Positions 1-10,475 of a DNA stretch of 64,000 bases are shown here, in pieces. Numbering within the stretch: the first letter of the stretch is position 1; every line of letters begins with the position of its first letter. Source of the DNA: Sulfuritalea sp. (GTDB lineage Bacteria > Pseudomonadota > Gammaproteobacteria > Burkholderiales > Rhodocyclaceae); assembly GCA_016710465.1 (NCBI GenBank), contig JADJVS010000016.1, positions 248,001 through 312,000 on the forward strand, in the 5' to 3' direction. The notes beneath the pieces were generated by a model. That model was not told the DNA's origin and made no database searches. It saw only the letters and a list, made by a program, of their open reading frames with translations. The position numbers were made by a program, and so were the translations under genes.

Positions 1-1
1 C

Positions 2-1264
2 GACGTCATGGGCGTCACGGCGATGGACATGGAAACCGGCGAGATCGTCGTCTTCCATGCCAAGGCGACCATTTTCGCCACCGGCGGAGCAGGGCGCATC
101 TACTACTCCTCGACCAACGCCTTCATCAATACCGGTGACGGCGTCGGCATGGCGGCGCGTGCCGGCATCCCGCTGGAAGACATGGAGTTCTGGCAGTTCC
201 ACCCGACCGGCGTTGCCGGTGCCGGCGTGCTGATCACCGAAGGCGTGCGCGGCGAGGGCGGCATCCTGCGCAACTCGGCCGGCGAGCGCTTCATGGAGCG
301 CTATGCGCCGAACGCCAAGGATCTCGCCTCGCGTGACGTCGTTTCGCGCGCGATGACCACGGAAATCAACGAGGGCCGCGGCTGCGGTCCGAACAAGGAT
401 TACGTGCTGCTCGACATCACCCACCTGCCGCCCGAGACCATCATGAAGCGGCTGCCTGGCATCCATGAAATTGGCATCCAGTTCGCCGGCGTCGATTGCC
501 TCAAGGAACCGCTGCCGGTGGTGCCGACCTGCCATTACCAGATGGGCGGCATTCCGACCAACTATTCCGGCCAGGTGGTGGTGCCCAAGGGCGGCAAGCA
601 CAGCGAGCCGGTGCTCGGCTTCTACGCCGCCGGCGAGTGTGCCTGCGCCTCGGTACATGGCGCCAACCGCCTCGGTACCAATTCGCTGCTCGATCTGCTG
701 GTATTCGGCAAGTCGGCCGGCGAGACGGCGGTCAATGACCTGAAGAACAGCGTCAAGGCACACAAGCCGCTGGCACAGGATGCCATCGACCGCAGCCTGG
801 CTCGCGTAGATCGCCTCAACCATCAGAAGGATGGCGCCGACGTGCACGAAACGCGCCTGGCAATGCAGCGCACCATGCAAAAGCACGCTGGTGTGTTCCG
901 TTTCAAGGACATGCTGGCCGAGGGTGTCTCGCGCATCAACGAGATTGCCGGCCAGGTGGCACAGACCCAGATCAAGGACAAATCGATGGTGTTCAACACG
1001 GCACGCATCGAGGCGCTGGAACTGGATAACCTGATCGAGGTCGCCAAGGCCACCATCGTTTCCGCCAATGCCCGCACCGAATCGCGTGGCGCCCACGTCC
1101 GCGATGACGCGGTGGATACGCCGGAGACGCCGGATGGACGCGACGACAAGAACTGGCTCAAGCACACCCTGTGGTACCGCGACGGCAATCGTCTTGACTA
1201 CAAACCAGTGCAGATGAAGCCGATGAGTGTCGACACCATCGAACTCAAGAAGCGCGCCTACTGA
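2..1264 (+). CDS. sdhA: Succinate dehydrogenase flavoprotein subunit, 5'-truncated by the window edge
   Basis: This is the C-terminal 420 residues or so of a protein that is usually about 590 aa; the reading frame is open to the first base of the window. It oxidises succinate to fumarate as the FAD subunit of complex II on the cytoplasmic side of the inner membrane. Visible family motifs are WQFHPTG (substrate His), SRDVVSRAM (catalytic Arg region), TCHYQMGG (second substrate His) and HGANRLGTNSLLDLL (FAD binding). The covalent FAD His and the N-terminal dinucleotide fold lie outside the window, as would sdhC and sdhD. The sdhB start follows 12 nt after the stop. Confidence 0.97.
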   Translation, partial: DVMGVTAMDMETGEIVVFHAKATIFATGGAGRIYYSSTNAFINTGDGVGMAARAGIPLEDMEFWQFHPTGVAGAGVLITEGVRGEGGILRNSAGERFMERYAPNAKDLASRDVVSRAMTTEINEGRGCGPNKDYVLLDITHLPPETIMKRLPGIHEIGIQFAGVDCLKEPLPVVPTCHYQMGGIPTNYSGQVVVPKGGKHSEPVLGFYAAGECACASVHGANRLGTNSLLDLLVFGKSAGETAVNDLKNSVKAHKPLAQDAIDRSLARVDRLNHQKDGADVHETRLAMQRTMQKHAGVFRFKDMLAEGVSRINEIAGQVAQTQIKDKSMVFNTARIEALELDNLIEVAKATIVSANARTESRGAHVRDDAVDTPETPDGRDDKNWLKHTLWYRDGNRLDYKPVQMKPMSVDTIELKKRAY

Positions 1265-1276
1265 CAAGGAATGACG

Positions 1277-1999
1277 ATGACGAATGCCACCCGTACCGTC
1301 CACTTCAAGATCTATCGTTACGATCCGGACAAGGACGCCAAGCCCTACATGCAGGATATCTCGGTGGAACTCGAATCCACCGACCGCAAGCTGCTCGACG
1401 CCATGGTCAAGCTCAAGGCGCAGGACGATTCGATTGCCTTCCGCCGTTCCTGCCGCGAAGGCGTCTGCGGTTCCGATGCGATGAACATCAATGGCAAGAA
1501 CGGACTTGCCTGCCTGACGGCGATGGACAGCTTCCCCGAGGGCAAGCCCGTGGTACTGCGCCCGCTGCCCGGCCTGCCGGTGATCCGCGACCTGATCGTG
1601 GACATGACGCAGTTCTTCAAGCAATACCATTCGATCAAGCCCTACCTGATCAACAACGATCCTCCGCCGGAGCGCGAACGCCTGCAATCGCCGGAGGACC
1701 GCGAGGAACTCAACGGCCTCTACGAGTGCATCCTCTGCGCCTGCTGCTCGACTTCCTGCCCGTCCTTCTGGTGGAACCCGGACAAGTTCGTCGGTCCGGC
1801 CGGCCTGCTCGCGGCCTACCGCTTCATCGCCGATACGCGCGACCAGGCGACCAGCGAGCGCCTCGACAACCTCGATGATCCGTATCGCCTGTTCCGCTGC
1901 CACACCATCATGAACTGCGTTGACGTTTGCCCCAAGGGCCTGAATCCAACCAAGGCGATCGGCAAGATAAAGGAAATGATGGTCCGGCGAGCAATCTGA
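1277..1999 (+). CDS. sdhB: Succinate dehydrogenase iron-sulfur subunit
   Basis: The 240-residue electron-transfer subunit of complex II passes electrons from FAD to quinone. All three cluster motifs are present: SCREGVCGSDA with a later Cys for [2Fe-2S], CILCACCSTSCP for [4Fe-4S] and CHTIMNCVDVCPKG for [3Fe-4S]. Two in-frame ATGs exist at 1271 and 1277. AAGGA at 1266-1270 abuts the first but lies 6 nt before the second, so 1277 is chosen. The gene is in operon with sdhA and with sdhE, which starts 2 nt after the stop. Confidence 0.96.
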   Translation: MTNATRTVHFKIYRYDPDKDAKPYMQDISVELESTDRKLLDAMVKLKAQDDSIAFRRSCREGVCGSDAMNINGKNGLACLTAMDSFPEGKPVVLRPLPGLPVIRDLIVDMTQFFKQYHSIKPYLINNDPPPERERLQSPEDREELNGLYECILCACCSTSCPSFWWNPDKFVGPAGLLAAYRFIADTRDQATSERLDNLDDPYRLFRCHTIMNCVDVCPKGLNPTKAIGKIKEMMVRRAI

Positions 2000-2001
2000 C
2001 G

Positions 2002-2268
2002 ATGGACGAAGACCGCAAGGCACGCATCAACCGCCTGAAATGGCATTGCCGGCGTGCCTTGCTGGAGCTGGATTTGGTGTTTGACCGCTTCTGGGAACGT
2101 TACGAAGATAGCCTTGACGAACAAGGTGAGGCGGCACTGGAAAGCTTGCTGGAGTTGGAGGACCACGACCTGTGGGCACTGGTCAGCGGACGGGAAGCCG
2201 CCGATGATCACCGACAGGCGGCAATGATTGAGCGGCTAAGGGAGGTTTCGCCCGCAGCCAATTTTTGA
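2002..2268 (+). CDS. sdhE: SdhE/YgfY-type succinate dehydrogenase assembly factor
   Basis: This 88-residue acidic helical protein fits the SdhE family, which promotes covalent attachment of FAD to SdhA; its place directly after sdhB supports the same role. The alignable core is WHCRRALLELD, followed by DxxLFxW-type residues (DHDLWALV). The family signature RGxxE reads R-A-L-L-E here, so the normally invariant Gly is Ala. The ATG at 2002 is chosen because it starts the conserved region and leaves a 2-nt gap after sdhB; a longer in-frame ORF upstream only overlaps sdhB. Confidence 0.88.
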   Translation: MDEDRKARINRLKWHCRRALLELDLVFDRFWERYEDSLDEQGEAALESLLELEDHDLWALVSGREAADDHRQAAMIERLREVSPAANF

Positions 2269-2305
2269 GTGGTATCGCATCAAGGACCTTGAAAAGGATC
2301 TGAAC

Positions 2306-3598
2306 ATGAGCACGAATCGCACCGCAACCCTGACCATAGACGGCAAGACCGTTGAATTCCCCGTGATGGTTGGCACCCACGGCCAGGACGTGATCGACAT
2401 CCGCAGCCTGGGCGCCAAGACCGGGCTATTTACCTACGATTCCGGCTTCCTGTCGACTGCCAGTTGCCAGTCGAAGGTCACTTTCATCGACGGCGACAAG
2501 GGCGAATTGCTGTATCGCGGCTATCCGATCGAGCAGTTGGCGGAAAAGTGCAACTTCCTTGAAGTCGCCTGGCTGCTGAAGCACGGGGAACTGCCTAGCG
2601 CCACGCAGAAGACTGAATTTGAAAGCACGATCAAGAACCACACCATGGTGCATGAGCAACTGGTGAAGTTCTACCAGGGCTTCCGCCGTGACGCGCACCC
2701 GATGGCGGTCATGGTCGGCGTCGTTGGCGCGCTGTCGGCCTTCTACCACGACGTCACCGACTTCTCCGATCCCGAGCATCGCACTATCTCGTTCAATCGG
2801 CTGATCGCCAAGCTGCCGACCATCGTTGCGATGGCCTACAAGTACAACACTGGCCAGCCCTTCATGTATCCGCGGAACGATCTCGACTACACGGCCAATT
2901 TCATGCACATGATGTTCGGCACGCCCTGCGAGGAATACAAGCCGAATCCGGTACTGGTGCATGCCCTCGACACGATCTTCACGCTGCACGCCGACCACGA
3001 ACAGAACGCCTCGACCTCGACCGTGCGCCTTGCCGGATCAAGCGGTGCCAACCCCTTCGCCTGCATTTCGGCCGGCATCGCCTGCCTCTGGGGCCCGGCA
3101 CACGGCGGCGCCAATGAGGCCTGCCTGGAAATGCTGGAAGAGATCGGCGACGTCTCGCGTGTTGGCGAGTACATCAAGCGCGCCAAGGACAAGAACGACA
3201 GCTTCAAGCTGATGGGTTTCGGCCACCGCGTGTACAAGAACTTCGATCCGCGCGCCAAGCTGATGGGCAAGGTCTGCGCCGATGTGCTGGGCGAACTCGG
3301 ACTGGAAAACGACCGCCTGTTCAAGCTGGCCAAGGAACTGGAAAAGATTGCCCTGGAAGACCCGTATTTCGTCGAGAAGAAGCTGTATCCGAACGTCGAT
3401 TTCTACTCGGGCATCGTGCAGAAGGCGCTCGGCATCCCGACCTCGATGTTCACCTGCATTTTCGCGCTGGCGCGTACCGTCGGCTGGATGACGCAGTGGG
3501 AGGAGATGATCACCGATCCGGAATACAAGATCGGCCGTCCGCGCCAGTTGTACACCGGTGCGGCCAGGCGCGACGTCAAGGCGCTGGCGCAGCGCTGA
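2306..3598 (+). CDS. gltA: Type II citrate synthase
   Basis: This 430-residue enzyme condenses oxaloacetate and acetyl-CoA to citrate. Catalytic segments are visible: GPAHGGANE and GFGHRVYKNFDPRA (two active-site His) and NVDFYSG (catalytic Asp). The length and N-terminal extension (TATLTIDGKTVEFPV) are typical of the hexameric, NADH-sensitive proteobacterial type. AAAAGGA lies 7 nt before the ATG. It follows sdhE by 37 nt, so it probably belongs to the sdh transcript, and a strong terminator follows it. Confidence 0.97.
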   Translation: MSTNRTATLTIDGKTVEFPVMVGTHGQDVIDIRSLGAKTGLFTYDSGFLSTASCQSKVTFIDGDKGELLYRGYPIEQLAEKCNFLEVAWLLKHGELPSATQKTEFESTIKNHTMVHEQLVKFYQGFRRDAHPMAVMVGVVGALSAFYHDVTDFSDPEHRTISFNRLIAKLPTIVAMAYKYNTGQPFMYPRNDLDYTANFMHMMFGTPCEEYKPNPVLVHALDTIFTLHADHEQNASTSTVRLAGSSGANPFACISAGIACLWGPAHGGANEACLEMLEEIGDVSRVGEYIKRAKDKNDSFKLMGFGHRVYKNFDPRAKLMGKVCADVLGELGLENDRLFKLAKELEKIALEDPYFVEKKLYPNVDFYSGIVQKALGIPTSMFTCIFALARTVGWMTQWEEMITDPEYKIGRPRQLYTGAARRDVKALAQR

Positions 3599-3615
3599 TC
3601 CGGATACGGTCAAGA

Positions 3616-3646
3616 CGGGGGGCGGTTTACGCTCCCCGATTTTTTT
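3616..3646 (+). terminator. Rho-independent terminator or attenuator after gltA
   Basis: An 8-bp stem (CGGGGGGC at 3616-3623 with GCTCCCCG at 3631-3638, one G-U pair) encloses a 7-nt loop and is followed directly by an A and seven T. It lies 17 nt after gltA and only 25 nt before the sucA start. Confidence 0.85.
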
Positions 3647-3670
3647 CCCCAAACATGAGCAGGTGACGCA

Positions 3671-6499
3671 ATGATGAAGCAGATGCTGTCCAACTCGTAT
3701 CTGTTCGGCACCAATACGCCCTACATCGAGGCCCTGTACGACGCCTACCTTGCCAACCCGGCCTCGGTCGAGCCGGTGTGGCGCGACTATTTCGACAAGC
3801 TGGGAACGCTGCCCGGCGCCGGCAATTACACCGGGCCGGACGTGGCTCACTATCCGGTGATCACCTCCTTCGCCCAGCGCGCCAAGGACGGTACGCTGCA
3901 GGCCGGGCGCACGACGGCGCAGTCCGACGGCAAGCAGATCAAGGTGCTGCAACTGATCAATGCCTATCGTTTTTTGGGTAACCGCTGGGCCCAGCTCGAT
4001 CCACTGAAGCGCGCCGAACGTCCGGCTGTCGCCGAGCTTGAACCCTCGCATTACGGTTTCACCGAGGCCGACCTGGGCCAGGTATTCCAGTCCGGTTCGT
4101 TCGCCGCCGTGCCGGAATCCGCGACGCTGCGTGAAATCCTCGAAGCATGTCGCCAGACCTTCTGCGGCACCATCGGTGTCGAGTTCATGTACCTCTCGGA
4201 TGTGGGCCAGAAGCGCTGGCTGCAGGCCAAGCTGGAGCCGATCCGGTCAACCCCGGCGTGGTCTGCGGAGGACAAGAAGCGCTTCCTGGTGCAATTGACC
4301 CATGCCGAAACCCTGGAGCGCTACCTGCATACCAAGTATGTCGGCCAGAAGCGCTTCTCGCTCGAGGGCGGCGAGGCGCTGATCCTCGCCATGGATCAGT
4401 TGATCCGCACCGCCGGCGGTGTCGGTGTGCAAGAGATGGTAATCGGCATGGCCCACCGTGGTCGCCTCAATGTGCTGGTCAATACGCTGGGCAAACAGCC
4501 CTCGATGTTGTTTGCGGAGTTTGAAGGCAAGAAGAAGTCCGAGCTTTCAGCCGGTGACGTCAAGTACCACATGGGCTACTCGTCCGACGTCGGTACCCCC
4601 GGTGGCCCGGTGCACCTGACCCTGGCCTTCAACCCCTCGCATCTTGAAATCGTCAACCCGGTGGTCGCCGGCTCGGTGTATGCGCGCCAGGTACGCCGCG
4701 GCCCCGAGGGCAAGAAGCAGGCGCTACCGGTACTGATCCACGGCGACGCGGCGGTGGCGGGGCAGGGCGTCAACCAGGAAATGCTCAACTTTTCCAACAC
4801 GCGCGGCTATGGCACGGGCGGCACGGTGCATATCGTGGTGAACAACCAGATCGGCTTCACGACTTCCGATCTCCGCGATTACCGTTCTTCGCTGTATTGC
4901 ACCGACATCTTCAAGATGATCGAGGCGCCGATTTTCCACGTCAATGGCGACGACCCGGAAGCCGTGGCGCTGGTGACCCAGATCGCCATGGAATATCGCC
5001 AGGAGTTCAAGAAGGACGTGGTGATCGACATCGTGTGCTTCCGCAAGCTTGGCCACAACGAGCAGGACGAACCGATGGTGACCCAGCCGCTGATGTACAA
5101 GAAGATCGCGCAGCACCCCGGCACGCGCAAGCTTTACGCCGACAAGCTCGCGGCGCAGGGCGTGATCGCGGACGGCGACGCCGACCGGATGATCAAGGAC
5201 TACCGCACCGCGCTGGACGAAGGCCGTCACCTGATCGATCCGGTAATCAGCGATTACAACAGCAAGTTCTCGATCGACTGGTCGCCCTATGTCGGCGTGC
5301 CGTATTCCGAAAAATGCGACACCACGGTGTCGATCAACGAATTGCAGCGTCTGTCCAAGCGCCTGACCGAGATTCCCGCCAACTTCACCCTGCAATCGCG
5401 CGTGCAGAAGATCATCGATGATCGCCGTCAGATGGGGGAAGGCAAGCTGGCGGTCGACTGGGGCATGGGCGAGAATCTGGCCTACGCCTCGCTGGTCGCC
5501 GCCGGTTTCAATATTCGCGTTTCCGGTGAAGACGTCGGTCGCGGTACCTTTTTCCACCGCCACGCCGCATTGCACGATCAGAACCGCGAAAAGTGGGACG
5601 AAGGCACCTACTGGCCGCTGCAGAACATCCAGGAGAACCAGGGCCGCTTCATGTGCTTCGACTCGGTGCTCTCCGAGGAGGCCGTACTGGCCTTCGAATA
5701 CGGCTTCGCCACGGCGGCGCCGAACGAGCTGGTGGTATGGGAAGCGCAGTTTGGCGACTTTGCCAACGGCGCCCAGGTGGTGATCGACCAGTTCCTGTCC
5801 TCGGGCGAAGCCAAGTGGGGCCGTGGTTGCGGTCTGGTGCTGCTGTTGCCGCACGGCTACGAAGGGCAGGGCCCGGAGCATTCCTCGGCACGTCTTGAGC
5901 GCTACATGCAACTCTCCGCCGAGTTCAACTGGGAAGTTTGCGTACCCTCGAACGCGGCGCAGGTCTACCACATGCTGCGCCGGCAGATGCTGCGCAAGCA
6001 GCGCAAGCCGCTGATCGTGATGACGCCAAAGTCTTTGCTGCGCCACAAGGACGCCACGAGTTCCCTGGAGGAGCTTGCCAATGGGACGTTCCAGACCATC
6101 ATCGGCGAGATCGACAAACTCGATCCCAAGAAGGTGACGCGCCTGGTGGCCTGCGCCGGCAAGATCTACTTCGACCTGCTAGCCGCGCGACGCGAGAAGA
6201 AAATCGAGAACGTCGCGTTGGTGCGTGTCGAACAGTTGTATCCCTTCGATGACCGCCGCCTGTTCGACGAAATGGAGAAATATCCGAAGCTCAAGGAGTT
6301 GATCTGGTGTCAGGAAGAACCGATGAACCAGGGCGCCTGGTATGCCAAGCATCACCGACTGGAACGCCTGATCAAGCCGGGTCAGGTGCTCGACGCCATC
6401 GCGCGCCCCTCATCGCCGTCCCCGGCCGTCGGCTATGCCTCGAAACACGCCCAGCAGCAGAAGGAAGTCGTGAACGCTGCCCTCGGCATCAAGGAATAA
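3671..6499 (+). CDS. sucA: 2-oxoglutarate dehydrogenase E1 component
   Basis: This 942-residue thiamine-diphosphate E1 decarboxylates 2-oxoglutarate and reductively succinylates the lipoyl group of E2. The N-terminal segment NSYLFGTNTPYIEALYDAYL is the family's E2-binding tail. Further landmarks are MAHRGRLNVL, HGDAAVAGQG (ThDP region) and HNEQDEP. Its length matches family E1o. ATGATG at 3671/3674 follows AGGTGA. Because a terminator lies immediately upstream, its transcription needs read-through or a promoter inside or near the gltA end. sucB follows after 10 nt. Confidence 0.97.
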   Translation: MMKQMLSNSYLFGTNTPYIEALYDAYLANPASVEPVWRDYFDKLGTLPGAGNYTGPDVAHYPVITSFAQRAKDGTLQAGRTTAQSDGKQIKVLQLINAYRFLGNRWAQLDPLKRAERPAVAELEPSHYGFTEADLGQVFQSGSFAAVPESATLREILEACRQTFCGTIGVEFMYLSDVGQKRWLQAKLEPIRSTPAWSAEDKKRFLVQLTHAETLERYLHTKYVGQKRFSLEGGEALILAMDQLIRTAGGVGVQEMVIGMAHRGRLNVLVNTLGKQPSMLFAEFEGKKKSELSAGDVKYHMGYSSDVGTPGGPVHLTLAFNPSHLEIVNPVVAGSVYARQVRRGPEGKKQALPVLIHGDAAVAGQGVNQEMLNFSNTRGYGTGGTVHIVVNNQIGFTTSDLRDYRSSLYCTDIFKMIEAPIFHVNGDDPEAVALVTQIAMEYRQEFKKDVVIDIVCFRKLGHNEQDEPMVTQPLMYKKIAQHPGTRKLYADKLAAQGVIADGDADRMIKDYRTALDEGRHLIDPVISDYNSKFSIDWSPYVGVPYSEKCDTTVSINELQRLSKRLTEIPANFTLQSRVQKIIDDRRQMGEGKLAVDWGMGENLAYASLVAAGFNIRVSGEDVGRGTFFHRHAALHDQNREKWDEGTYWPLQNIQENQGRFMCFDSVLSEEAVLAFEYGFATAAPNELVVWEAQFGDFANGAQVVIDQFLSSGEAKWGRGCGLVLLLPHGYEGQGPEHSSARLERYMQLSAEFNWEVCVPSNAAQVYHMLRRQMLRKQRKPLIVMTPKSLLRHKDATSSLEELANGTFQTIIGEIDKLDPKKVTRLVACAGKIYFDLLAARREKKIENVALVRVEQLYPFDDRRLFDEMEKYPKLKELIWCQEEPMNQGAWYAKHHRLERLIKPGQVLDAIARPSSPSPAVGYASKHAQQQKEVVNAALGIKE

Positions 6500-6509
6500 C
6501 GGAGAAACC

Positions 6510-7745
6510 ATGATCATCGAAGTCAAAGTCCCCCAACTATCCGAATCGGTGGCCGAAGCCACGCTGTCCGCCTGGCACGTCAAGGAGGGCGATGCTGTCG
6601 CCCGCGACCAGAACCTGATCGACATCGAGACCGACAAGGTCGTGCTCGAACTGCCGGCGCCCGATGCCGGCGTGATCGTCAAGATCGTCAAGCAGAACGG
6701 TGAGTCCGTCGCCTCAGGCGAGGTCATCGCCCAGATCGATACCGAGGCCAAGGCCAGCGCAGCGGCGCCAGCCACCACCAAGGCGGCCACGGCACCCGCC
6801 GCCGCCCCGGCGACCGCCGCGCCGACGGCCATGCCGGCCGCACGCAAGATCATGGCCGAGAAGGGCATTTCCGCCGCCGAGGTTCAGGGTTCCGGTCGTG
6901 GCGGTCGCATCCTCAAGGAAGACCTTTCCGGTGCGTCCAAGCCGGCCATCACAGCTCCCGCCGCCGTGCCGTCAGCGCCGACTCTTGCCGCCAAGCCGGC
7001 GCTGCCGCAGCCCAACGTGGTCAGCGCCGACGCCATCGTCGCCGAGCGTCCCGAGCAGCGGGTGCCGATGTCGCGCCTGCGCGCCCGCGTCGCCGAGCGC
7101 CTGGTGCAGTCGCAATCCACCAATGCCATCCTGACCACCTTCAACGAGGTCAACATGGGCCCGGTGATGGAAATGCGCAAGAAGTACATCGACAGGTTCG
7201 AGAAGGAGCATGGCGTGCGCCTCGGCTTCATGTCCTTCTTCGTCAAGGCCGCGGTTGCCGCACTGAAGAAGTACCCGGTGCTGAACGCCTCGGTCGACGG
7301 CAATGACATCGTCTATCACGGCTACTTCGACATCGGCATCGCCGTCGGCAGCCCGCGTGGCCTGGTGGTGCCGATCCTGCGCGATGCCGACCAGATGAGC
7401 CTGGCCCAGATCGAGAAGAAAATCGCCGAGTTCGGCCAGAAGGCCAAGGACGGCAAGATATCGATCGAGGAACTCACCGGCGGCACCTTCTCGATCTCCA
7501 ACGGCGGCGTTTTCGGTTCGATGCTCTCCACACCGATCATCAACCCGCCGCAGTCGGCCATCCTCGGCATCCACGCCACCAAGGACCGTCCGGTGGTCGA
7601 GAACGGCCAGATCGTGATCCGTCCTATCAACTACCTCGCCATGTCCTACGACCACCGCATCATCGACGGACGCGAGGCGGTGCTGGGCCTGGTCACGATG
7701 AAGGAAGCGCTGGAGGACCCCGCGCGCATGCTGCTCGACGTTTAA
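6510..7745 (+). CDS. sucB: 2-oxoglutarate dehydrogenase E2, dihydrolipoamide succinyltransferase
   Basis: This 411-residue protein has the E2 architecture. An N-terminal lipoyl domain carries the lipoylated Lys in IETDKVVLE (about residue 43). An Ala/Pro-rich swinging linker spans residues 85-108, and a peripheral-subunit-binding domain (ARKIMAEKGISAAEVQGSG) follows. The C-terminal acyltransferase core carries the catalytic HxxxDG motif (SYDHRIIDGREA). A single lipoyl domain is standard for E2o. It forms one unit with sucA and lpdA. Confidence 0.97.
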   Translation: MIIEVKVPQLSESVAEATLSAWHVKEGDAVARDQNLIDIETDKVVLELPAPDAGVIVKIVKQNGESVASGEVIAQIDTEAKASAAAPATTKAATAPAAAPATAAPTAMPAARKIMAEKGISAAEVQGSGRGGRILKEDLSGASKPAITAPAAVPSAPTLAAKPALPQPNVVSADAIVAERPEQRVPMSRLRARVAERLVQSQSTNAILTTFNEVNMGPVMEMRKKYIDRFEKEHGVRLGFMSFFVKAAVAALKKYPVLNASVDGNDIVYHGYFDIGIAVGSPRGLVVPILRDADQMSLAQIEKKIAEFGQKAKDGKISIEELTGGTFSISNGGVFGSMLSTPIINPPQSAILGIHATKDRPVVENGQIVIRPINYLAMSYDHRIIDGREAVLGLVTMKEALEDPARMLLDV

Positions 7746-7757
7746 GGGACGATGACC

Positions 7758-9185
<1,428 letters not shown>

Positions 9186-9270
9186 TTTTCGGAGGGCGCG
9201 GGATCGGAGGCGGTCCTATCCGCGGCGCGTGGCGCCGAAAACCTTCCGTCTTCCGTTCCGACTCGTCGCA

Positions 9271-10419
9271 ATGCCGCACACAATTCTCCGGGTCCCCAAG
9301 GACGGCATGATCGAGGGCTTCAATGCCGCGCTCGCCGAGCGTGGCATTGTTGCCGATCCCGCCCAGTTGGTTGCCGCCATGCGGCTGCAGAAGTTCTACG
9401 ACGACCTGCTTGCGTTCAAGGCGGCGCGACGCAACAAGCTGCGCAAACTGCTGGTGCATCCGGAGTTGCCGCGTGGCGTCTGGTTCTGGGGCGGAGTAGG
9501 ACGTGGCAAGAGCTTCCTGATGGACTGCTTCTTCGCCGCCGTGCCGTATCAACGCAAGCGCCGCGTGCACTTCCATGCCTTCATGCACGAGATACATGAA
9601 TCGCTGCGCAAGCAGCGCAACGAGCCGGATCCGCTGGGCAAGGTGGCGGCGCGAATCGCGCGAGAAACGCGCCTGATGTGCTTCGACGAGTTCCATGTGT
9701 CCGACATCGCCGATGCCATGATGCTGGGCCGCCTGATGCAGGCCCTGTTTGACGCCGGCGTATTGTTCTGCATCACATCCAATTACCCGCCGACCGGCCT
9801 ATACCCGAACGGCCTGCAGCGCGACCTTTTTCTGCCGACGATAGACTTGTTGGCGAAAACACTCGACGTGATCGAAATCGATGCCGGGATCGACTATCGC
9901 CTGCGTGCACTGGAACAGGCGGAGGTATTCCACGCGGCGGACAAGCCCGAGACCTCGGCCGCCATTCAACGCACCTTCAACACGATTGCCGGTGGCGCCG
10001 GCCACGCACGGCCGGTGCAGGTGCTGGGGCGAAGCCTGCCGGTGCTGCATCGGGCACCGGGCGTCATCTGGTTTGACTTTGCAACCCTGTGCGAGGGACC
10101 GCGTTCACAGAACGATTACCTGTGGCTGGCCAACCGGCACCACACGTTATTCCTCACCGGAGTGCCGCGGATGGGCCGCGATATGGCGAACGCGGCGCGC
10201 CGCTTTACCTGGCTGGTCGACGTGCTTTACGATCATCGCGTCAAGCTCATTGTCGGTGCCGCGTGCCGCCCGGAGGAACTGTACACCGAGGGCGTACAGG
10301 CCCGGGAGTTTGCCCGCACGGTGAGCCGGCTGATCGAGATGCGCTCGCTCGAATACCTTGCCAGCCCGCATCGACGGGAGGATTTCCTGGATATCGAGGA
10401 TGCGCCGACCGCGACTTGA
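9271..10419 (+). CDS. zapE: ZapE/AFG1-family P-loop ATPase
   Basis: This protein of about 382 residues has Walker A in GGVGRGKSFLMD, Walker B in MCFDEFHV and the family segments FHAFMHEIHE and ITSNYPP. E. coli ZapE is a Z-ring-associated ATPase; mitochondrial AFG1 homologues act in protein quality control. The frame extends upstream to a GTG at 9229, but the ATG at 9271 (MPHTIL) gives a more family-like N terminus. The gene is 85 nt from lpdA and may share its transcript. Confidence 0.9.
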   Translation: MPHTILRVPKDGMIEGFNAALAERGIVADPAQLVAAMRLQKFYDDLLAFKAARRNKLRKLLVHPELPRGVWFWGGVGRGKSFLMDCFFAAVPYQRKRRVHFHAFMHEIHESLRKQRNEPDPLGKVAARIARETRLMCFDEFHVSDIADAMMLGRLMQALFDAGVLFCITSNYPPTGLYPNGLQRDLFLPTIDLLAKTLDVIEIDAGIDYRLRALEQAEVFHAADKPETSAAIQRTFNTIAGGAGHARPVQVLGRSLPVLHRAPGVIWFDFATLCEGPRSQNDYLWLANRHHTLFLTGVPRMGRDMANAARRFTWLVDVLYDHRVKLIVGAACRPEELYTEGVQAREFARTVSRLIEMRSLEYLASPHRREDFLDIEDAPTAT

Positions 10420-10446
10420 TTTCTTCCCGGAACTTCCGGTTACAAT
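10416..10446 (+). promoter_or_regulatory. Possible sigma70-type promoter for the peroxiredoxin-slyD unit
   Basis: TTGATT at 10416-10421 and TACAAT at 10441-10446 resemble -35 and -10 boxes, but the 19-nt spacer is long. They precede a strong ribosome site (GGAGGAG at 10464-10470). This is a weak pattern-based call. Confidence 0.3.
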
Positions 10447-10475
10447 GAATCGCGATGGCTGTCGGAGGAGAGCGA

